From NCBI GenBank assembly GCA_036898135.1, contig CM072511.1, positions 50,991,138-51,055,137 on the forward strand: a stretch of DNA of 64,000 bases, written 5' to 3'. Below, in pieces: positions 58,931-64,000 of this stretch (its first letter is position 1; each line of letters begins with the position of its first letter). A program made the position numbers and the translations under genes. Under the pieces are notes generated by a model. That model searched no databases. It was given only the letters and a program-made list of their open reading frames with translations, and was not told where the DNA came from. Origin of the DNA: Oncomelania hupensis. Its lineage: Eukaryota > Mollusca > Gastropoda > Littorinimorpha > Pomatiopsidae.

Positions 58931-59732
58931 TGTTCATTAATTAATGATTGATTGATTGATTGATTGTTGCTTTAGGTCCAGCGGACTCTTCCGAGCCAAA
59001 TCAGGACCGGACAACCCCCAATCCGCATAAAAGATCTGCTGAAACAACCCTAGTGGGAAAATTGAATGCCCTCCACCGGCCAGTCACTTTACAACAAAGA
59101 CATCCCACGCAGGGGACGGCTGAGGCTTTACCCCAACTACTCGAACCCCCGGTTACAAAAACAAAACAGAATACAAACATCATTATAAATCATCAACAAA
59201 ACACATACATATAAAATGCCTATAGTGCTAAATAATACAATCATAGGAAGCCCAAGTGACCACCCGGCAGAAAGCGTCCAACACTCCCAAGCTGATCCAA
59301 CAGACCTCATACACAAACAAGGAGTCTTGTCCAGGAAGAGTTTTCAAGAAAAAAGGTAGGTCATTGATCTAGCGAAGAAGAAGATAGTATAGCAGAGTGA
59401 TAGGACAGATCAGGAATGGGAAAGAGCAAAATGAGGAAGACAGCGACAGTGGGAATTTAAAGCACTAAATTTCCATAAAGTGGGGATACTATTTATACTG
59501 AAAACCCCCGGCACTCCAACGGGGGTACTGTTGCCGCAGTGAATCTGTCTTGCCTACAAAGGAAAGACAGGTTTTCAACTGGGGCTCATAGTCCCCTATA
59601 CGCACTGTGTCCGGGGACGTTAATCTACAAAATGCAAAAAAATGCAACTGGGGCTTTCACTTTTCCCTTTATAGGTTTGAACAATCTACAGTGGCAAGAT
59701 TGCTCATGACCCCAAGGGGTATGTTCATTAAT
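58931..59732 (-). mobile_element. Retroposon family A, full-length copy with 11-bp TSD
   Basis: TGTTCATTAAT occurs at 58931-58941 and 59722-59732. The insert on the minus strand runs from ACCCCTTGGGGTCATGAG through the TATA-like AGTATAAATAGT and ends GGACCTAAAGCAA with an (AATC)n tail. About 720 bases remain after subtracting a later 69-bp insertion. It defines both ends of the family. No protein-coding potential was found, and no tRNA, 5S or 7SL-like head was recognised. Confidence 0.93.
59576..59655 (+). mobile_element. Mini-retroposon K inside retroposon A, 11-bp TSD
   Basis: CAACTGGGGCT is at 59576-59586 and 59645-59655, and only once in the copy at 1-530. The 58-bp insert carries CCCCTATACGC and GTCCGGGGACGTTAATCTA like 51449-51510, then an A-rich tail. 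Confidence 0.92.
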
Positions 59733-59761
59733 GAAAAAGTGCTATATAAATATCCTTATCC

Positions 59762-59853
<92 letters not shown>

Positions 59854-59869
59854 GTTGTTGTTGTTGTTG

Positions 59870-59956
<87 letters not shown>

Positions 59957-59960
59957 AAGT

Positions 59961-60758
59961 AATTACAGGTAGAGAAAAGGAGACACGTTCTGTTGAAGAA
60001 GATTTACACGTTAGATAGGAAGAATTACAAACACAGGGAGAAATATAACACAGGCTCCAGACGAATTGTAGCCACGAGAACAAATGAAAGACAGAATGAT
60101 CTGGGTATGTTCCTGCATGAAAGAAGACGTCGCATTCTCATAAAAAGAGGTAGAAGGGGAGGGAGTGGGAAAAGCTAAAGATTGTACAATCCCAAATCTG
60201 GTCATACCTACAGACACACGTCGACAGAGAAGGATGTAAGCAAGTTTGATCCTGTTGTACTGACTGACATCTAACTCACTCCAGATCATATCTCCAGCTC
60301 CGCCCGCTGCCTTCCGGACTGCTTTGTGCCGACACCAAAAAGAGACACTTAACGCCAGCTACCAGATGGTAAGAACCCACATCATCGTGGTCGAAAGACT
60401 CAGATGGCACTCTATTCACGAGAGCAAAGATGACCAAGAAGAATTAGCCAGCGAGGAAGAAGATGAGAAGGTGGCAGGTTTGTTTGTTAAGTTCCCGTGG
60501 TAGGCCTACCAACACACAACAAAGAGAGCACCCATAAAGAGGCAGGCGCTGGAGGCATTCACACTTTTCTGCTGTCCTATGCACCAACGGGAATCCCCTC
60601 TATGAAAAATATTTCCGTTTTTTTTTCTCCGCGTGTTTTAGTGAGTTATTTCCAAATATTCAAGAATAATAACATGTGTCACAGACTGGCCACCTGTATC
60701 GTACCCTCACATATTTTTATTTTTTTTGCTGCAGTTTATTATCCCTTTCTATCGCCAG
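59961..60758. other. No gene recognised
   Basis: Unique sequence with short ORFs only. Confidence 0.5.
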
Positions 60759-60932
60759 TGGCGCGCCTAAACCCTACCTACCTAACATTATTTGTGAATT
60801 TTTGAAAAATATTATGAAAAACATAACGCCCAGATGCTGGCTCGAACCCACACCTGTCAGGCGCCATTGGTTTCTGGCTTGCGGACAAGGCAAGTTAGTC
60901 CCGCCTTAGCCCACTTGGCCACAACGCTAGCC
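60759..60932 (-). mobile_element. SINE family H (tRNA-like head), copy 2
   Basis: Matches 33198-33477: head GTTGTGGCCAAGTGGGCTAA on the minus strand, GTGTGGGTTCGAGCCAGC as B box, tail ATGTTAGGTAGGTAGGGTTT. Its middle is shorter than that of copy 1. Confidence 0.8.
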
Positions 60933-60984
60933 TAACAAATAGTCAGTTACTTCGTTTTTTTGTGAAGGTTGCGACGGCGAAGCT

Positions 60985-61248
60985 ATGGAAAACTACAAGA
61001 GTTTTCAGGTCCTGTTTCACTTTCTGTCGATGATCGACGCACCTCCGAAGTCGCGACAAATACAGGCCTCTACGATTGTTTTTTGCATTCTTTCACTGAG
61101 CATGTACTTCCTCCACCGTTTTTATACTTATCCCACTCGTTTTCTGGCTCTAACAATCGTCGTTTTCGGCAATTTGCCATATTTAAAAGTCACGCATCAA
61201 GCTTTGATAAAAGCCAAACAAGCCAAACCGGAACTTGGTTTCATATAA
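60985..61248 (+). CDS. Candidate small two-helix membrane protein (87 aa)
   Basis: ATG in good context (GAAGCTATGG). Two hydrophobic stretches, about residues 29-45 (STIVFCILSLSMYFL) and 51-67 (RFLALTIVVFGNLPYL), and a basic C-terminus KAKQAKPELGFI. This pattern resembles small ER or mitochondrial membrane proteins, but I recognise no family. No intron is evident and the gene could equally be a chance ORF or a single exon. It starts 53 bases after SINE H. Confidence 0.35.
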   Translation: MENYKSFQVLFHFLSMIDAPPKSRQIQASTIVFCILSLSMYFLHRFYTYPTRFLALTIVVFGNLPYLKVTHQALIKAKQAKPELGFI

Positions 61249-61696
61249 CCTCGTTTTAATTTATAATGGCGATACCCACGAGTTTTTATGAGAGGTGCCG
61301 GAAAGTTGTGAATTGGTCCAAGCTTGCGCCGACGACTTCCTTGATATACGAAAAAGAAAGGAAATCTCAGATAAACTGAGAGCAGCGTCAGGTATGACGG
61401 CATACTAGCGCCAAAACCGAGAGTTACCATTATCACGAGATACTTGAAATTATTACTGACTGTGTAATTTACAGAGTTATCGGTAATCCGCAGTGTTAAT
61501 AATCAGTATTTGCCACGCTTTCCTAGCGCCTAAAACCTGATAATTACAAATATCATGAGATAATTACAATTATCAAGAGATAATTACAATTATCGCTGAA
61601 AATTATAAATATCAATTTAAATACTGATGGGAATGCGCGGCCCGATGCGCATGAGCCGCAGCGGCACTGTTCCCAGCACGCCTGGGGTTTTGGCCT
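61249..61696. repeat. AATTACAATTATC-rich sequence; no gene
   Basis: The motif AATTACAATTATC or close variants recurs at 61543-61605 and again beyond the SINE at 62070-62215. Confidence 0.6.
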
Positions 61697-62003
61697 TAGT
61701 AAAGGTTAAAGGCAAAGGTGGTCCCATAGCCTTGTGGCCGTAGGGGAGCGTGATGTTGGAGATCAAACTTATCTTGGGCCAGCGTAATGAGGGTGATGCC
61801 CATCTCTCTCCCTCGCTGCTTTACCTTCTCCGCCCTTAAGAGAGTAAGTACTCAGTCACAGTTGAGTCAACTGGGGGCGTTGTTATTTGTCGCTTCACGG
61901 TTTGCGGTCACCCATCCAAGTGCTAACCGCACTGGATGGTGCTTAACTTGCGACACAGTAGCGAGTGCTCCAACCACTGCGCTATCCGACAGGCCTAGTA
62001 AAG
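61697..62003 (-). mobile_element. Composite tRNA/5S rRNA SINE D, complete copy with 8-bp TSD
   Basis: TAGTAAAG at 61697-61704 and 61996-62003 flanks 291 bases. On the minus strand it starts with a tRNA-like head (GTCGGATAGCGCAGTGGTTG) followed by AAGTTAAGCACC and CACTTGGATGGGTGACCGC, which correspond to the 5S rRNA internal promoter region. A conserved body (TCAACTGTGACTGAGTACTT and GGGCATCACCCTCATTACGC) and an end near GGTGGTCCC-complement follow. Two Pol III promoter types lie in one element. Confidence 0.9.
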
Positions 62004-62383
62004 CGTGGCCAAAACTGAAAATTAGTAATTAACACCATCTCTTTGAATTAGGCCCTACACAGAACACGAGTTAATTACAATTATCACTGATACATGTAAG
62101 TTTTGCAGAGGTTTTGACGCTAGTAAGCCCCCTTACCACAATTAAGCATGATCACGTGAAAATTATAATTATCAAGTGATCGTGAACATTTTAATTATTA
62201 TGTTATAATTACAATTTTCAGTTTTGGAGCATTTCCAGCCGGACTGATATAGCCAAACCTGAAAATTAAACACGATTTGTCGGCACAATCGAATGTATGC
62301 GTGTACTGCGAAAACGCGCGCCTTTGTGTATGTATGTGCGTGTGCGCAGGCTCACGGATACATGTGTGTAATTATTCGCGCGT
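62004..62383. other. AT-rich motif repeats; no gene
   Basis: Continuation of the AATTATAATTATC-type motifs; no ORF of note. Confidence 0.5.
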
Positions 62384-62442
62384 GTGTGTGTGTGTGTGGG
62401 GGGGGGGGGGTGGGTGGGTGTGTGTGTGTGTGTGTGCGCGTA
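62384..62442. repeat. (GT)n with a poly(G) interruption
   Basis: GT units split by a G run at 62399-62410. Confidence 0.95.
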
Positions 62443-63111
62443 GTTCTAATAGTAAAGAGTAGCCTAGCTACCAATGCTGACATCTTCTATAAAAGTACAT
62501 GATTTTTCATAGCAGAAAGAAAAACTTCCCCACATCGCAAAATTCATTGTTTATTTTCAATAGCACACGTACATTTTCACTTCAATTTTTTACAAAAACG
62601 TCCAAAACACTCAGAACTCTACAACACATTGTTCTGCGTTGTAAAACAACAAAACAAAATAACAATAATATTTTTGATTACATTCACATTGAGAAACTGA
62701 CACGTATTCCGTCTAACAAAATTAAACATTGACGTATGTCGCTACAATTGAGCTTCTTTCAATACAACAATTTACTTCTTATTTACAATATTTACAACGT
62801 CATTTACTCAGAATATCCACAGTGTATACGATGTAGCATATTTGCATTGTGCACGTTATAATGCACGTAACAAAACATGAAGCAATTACAGGAGCACCAA
62901 AGAGAGTGTATGAGTCACTCTTACGGTAAAGACACAATATTCAGGCAATTGTCCAATCTGAAATCTAATTCTATGGTACAATGCGCCTTGGTTATTTGAT
63001 TTTCAACAAGTATTCCTGGATCAGCGGAATACTAGATCTAACTGTAGCATTGTTTATCGTTTTGGGGTTTCAGTCATTAAGCAGTTCCGAATCATTCATC
63101 AGAAAATCAGT
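62443..63111 (-). other. Likely 3' UTR of the second vWA gene
   Basis: On the minus strand an AATAAA lies at 62555-62550, about 560 bases after the stop. A perfect 8-bp stem with a 9-base loop (AGTATTCC...GGAATACT) is at 63009-63033. No other feature was recognised. Confidence 0.5.
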
Positions 63112-63999
63112 TTACATATCCATGGTTTCATGACCAGCAATCTGCACTTGGTTTGACGACGAGCCATTAGGGACCCAGACGTCTCTTTCATTACCGTTGC
63201 GATGGCACCAGGCATAGTCATAAACGTCTTTTAACACCTGCTTGGCCTCGTCCTCTTTTTGACCTTGACTGACCTTGGCCCACCTCACCCACAAACGACA
63301 CCCGTCGCGCATCACACGCTCCAGCTGAACACGAACACGGGACGTGGACAGAAGTCGCGACAGGGAAAGACGATTGGCTGAAGTAGCGGGCAGCACGCGG
63401 TACCACACCACGTGACGACGACCTCCAGGGCGAGTCTGCACGGCTGCTTCGCACATAACGCTGCCCTTCTTGCCTTTGGTCACTTCCTGCAGCACAGCTC
63501 CGGTCTTGGCGTAGGCTGACCCTTTCAGGATACGCCGCCACTGGCCTTTTGGATATATGTCCGTTCCCGCTGGAACTACAGCCAGCTTCCAAAGAGACCA
63601 TCGAAGTTGCTTGAAGCGGAAGTTGGTGTCGGGCACCTTTTCTCGGTTAAGTTTCCGCGGGACGCTGACCTTGTGAACTTTGGACTTCGGAGAAGCGACA
63701 GCACATTTCACCAGCTTTTTGGCAACAGAGACACCGACTTTCGACTTCTTGGCCCTGGCTGAGAGAGATGCGACCTTGGTCAGCTTGGACACTGAAGGAG
63801 CTATCGTCAATGAGGACACGTGAGAAGGTATGGACGCCAAAGAATGTATTTTCTTAAACTTTCCAGTTGTTGACGTGCTCGCTGAAGCATCTCCTGTTGA
63901 TGCAGAGGAGTCTGCACGTCTCAGGACCCCGAACACTTCCTCCAGGTCCTTGTGCAATGCCATGCGTCCCTCGCGAGCTCGCACCTCTGCCTCGTAGTT
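63112..63999 (-). CDS. vWA-gene paralogue, last exon only
   Basis: The exon begins at 63999 directly after what is probably the acceptor G at 64000 (the window ends there), with NYEAEVRAREGRMALHKDLE as in exon 4 of the first copy, and ends at a TAA stop at 63114-63112 after 295 codons. The C-terminal domain is nearly identical (RKLNREKVPDTNFRFKQLRW, PAGTDIYPKGQWRRILKG, GGRRHVVWYRVLP), while the linker has indels and many substitutions. It faces the first gene tail to tail. The vWA-encoding exons would lie beyond the window, so an intact gene is not proven. Confidence 0.9.
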   Translation of the reverse strand, partial: NYEAEVRAREGRMALHKDLEEVFGVLRRADSSASTGDASASTSTTGKFKKIHSLASIPSHVSSLTIAPSVSKLTKVASLSARAKKSKVGVSVAKKLVKCAVASPKSKVHKVSVPRKLNREKVPDTNFRFKQLRWSLWKLAVVPAGTDIYPKGQWRRILKGSAYAKTGAVLQEVTKGKKGSVMCEAAVQTRPGGRRHVVWYRVLPATSANRLSLSRLLSTSRVRVQLERVMRDGCRLWVRWAKVSQGQKEDEAKQVLKDVYDYAWCHRNGNERDVWVPNGSSSNQVQIAGHETMDM

Positions 64000-64000
64000 C

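Larger units (their letters stand above)
58890..59960 (+). mobile_element. SINE I 3' part with (ATT)n tail, interrupted by retroposon A
   Basis: TGCGCTTTGAACTGATATTG at 58913-58932 should continue directly with the sequence after 59732 (GAAAAAGTGCTATATAAATA), giving an uninterrupted SINE 3' end followed by CCTTATCC and the (ATT)n run 59761-59952. The (ATT)n is itself split by a short (GTT)n. Confidence 0.8.

Overview
This is nuclear DNA of an animal, not a bacterium. It has spliced genes with GT-AG introns, LINE-type retrotransposons, several tRNA-derived SINE families, and microsatellites totalling several kilobases. The retroposons (3' ends of the type 'gcgctatata' plus simple-repeat tails) and the RTE-like and other endonuclease/reverse-transcriptase ORFs suggest a mollusc, perhaps a gastropod. 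That assignment is an inference from general resemblance, not a proof.

Only three conserved protein-coding loci are well supported. (1) TRMO, a tRNA t6A37 methyltransferase, lies on the minus strand in three exons (48118-47937, 43507-43350, 42147-41153) that join in phase to 444 codons. (2) A four-exon plus-strand gene (54477-56608) encodes a 507-residue protein with an N-terminal von Willebrand factor A (vWA) domain, a lysine-rich linker and a C-terminal domain I do not recognise. (3) The last exon of a close paralogue of that gene lies on the minus strand at 63999-63112, so the two copies converge tail to tail. An 87-codon membrane-protein-like ORF at 60985-61248 is a weaker candidate.

Layout. 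1-16 kb: no recognisable gene; microsatellites, SINEs and a diverged 250-bp repeat family. 16.7-20.5 kb: a 5'-truncated, frameshifted LINE with (CT)n on both sides. 20.5-29 kb: diverged tandem repeats and unexplained sequence. 29.7-32.9 kb: two damaged RTE-like copies and a LINE relic. 33-38.6 kb: duplicated exon-like segments, a terminal-inverted-repeat (TIR) element, three adjacent copies of one retroposon family with further insertions, and a 78-bp minisatellite. 39.2-48.4 kb: TRMO, whose first intron holds an intact-looking full-length RTE-like element in antisense. 48.4-53 kb: SINEs with clear target-site duplications (TSDs), one of them split by a TIR transposon. 53.2-57.5 kb: the vWA gene with a possible TATA promoter and a five-fold repeated upstream motif. 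57.5-64 kb: nested retroposons, a 5S-rRNA/tRNA composite SINE, and the vWA paralogue.

The mobile elements are the main story. At least seven insertions are bounded by target-site duplications that can be read directly, so the order of insertion can be worked out. No operon-like gene cooperation is expected or seen. The two vWA genes are the only neighbouring genes that are clearly related.
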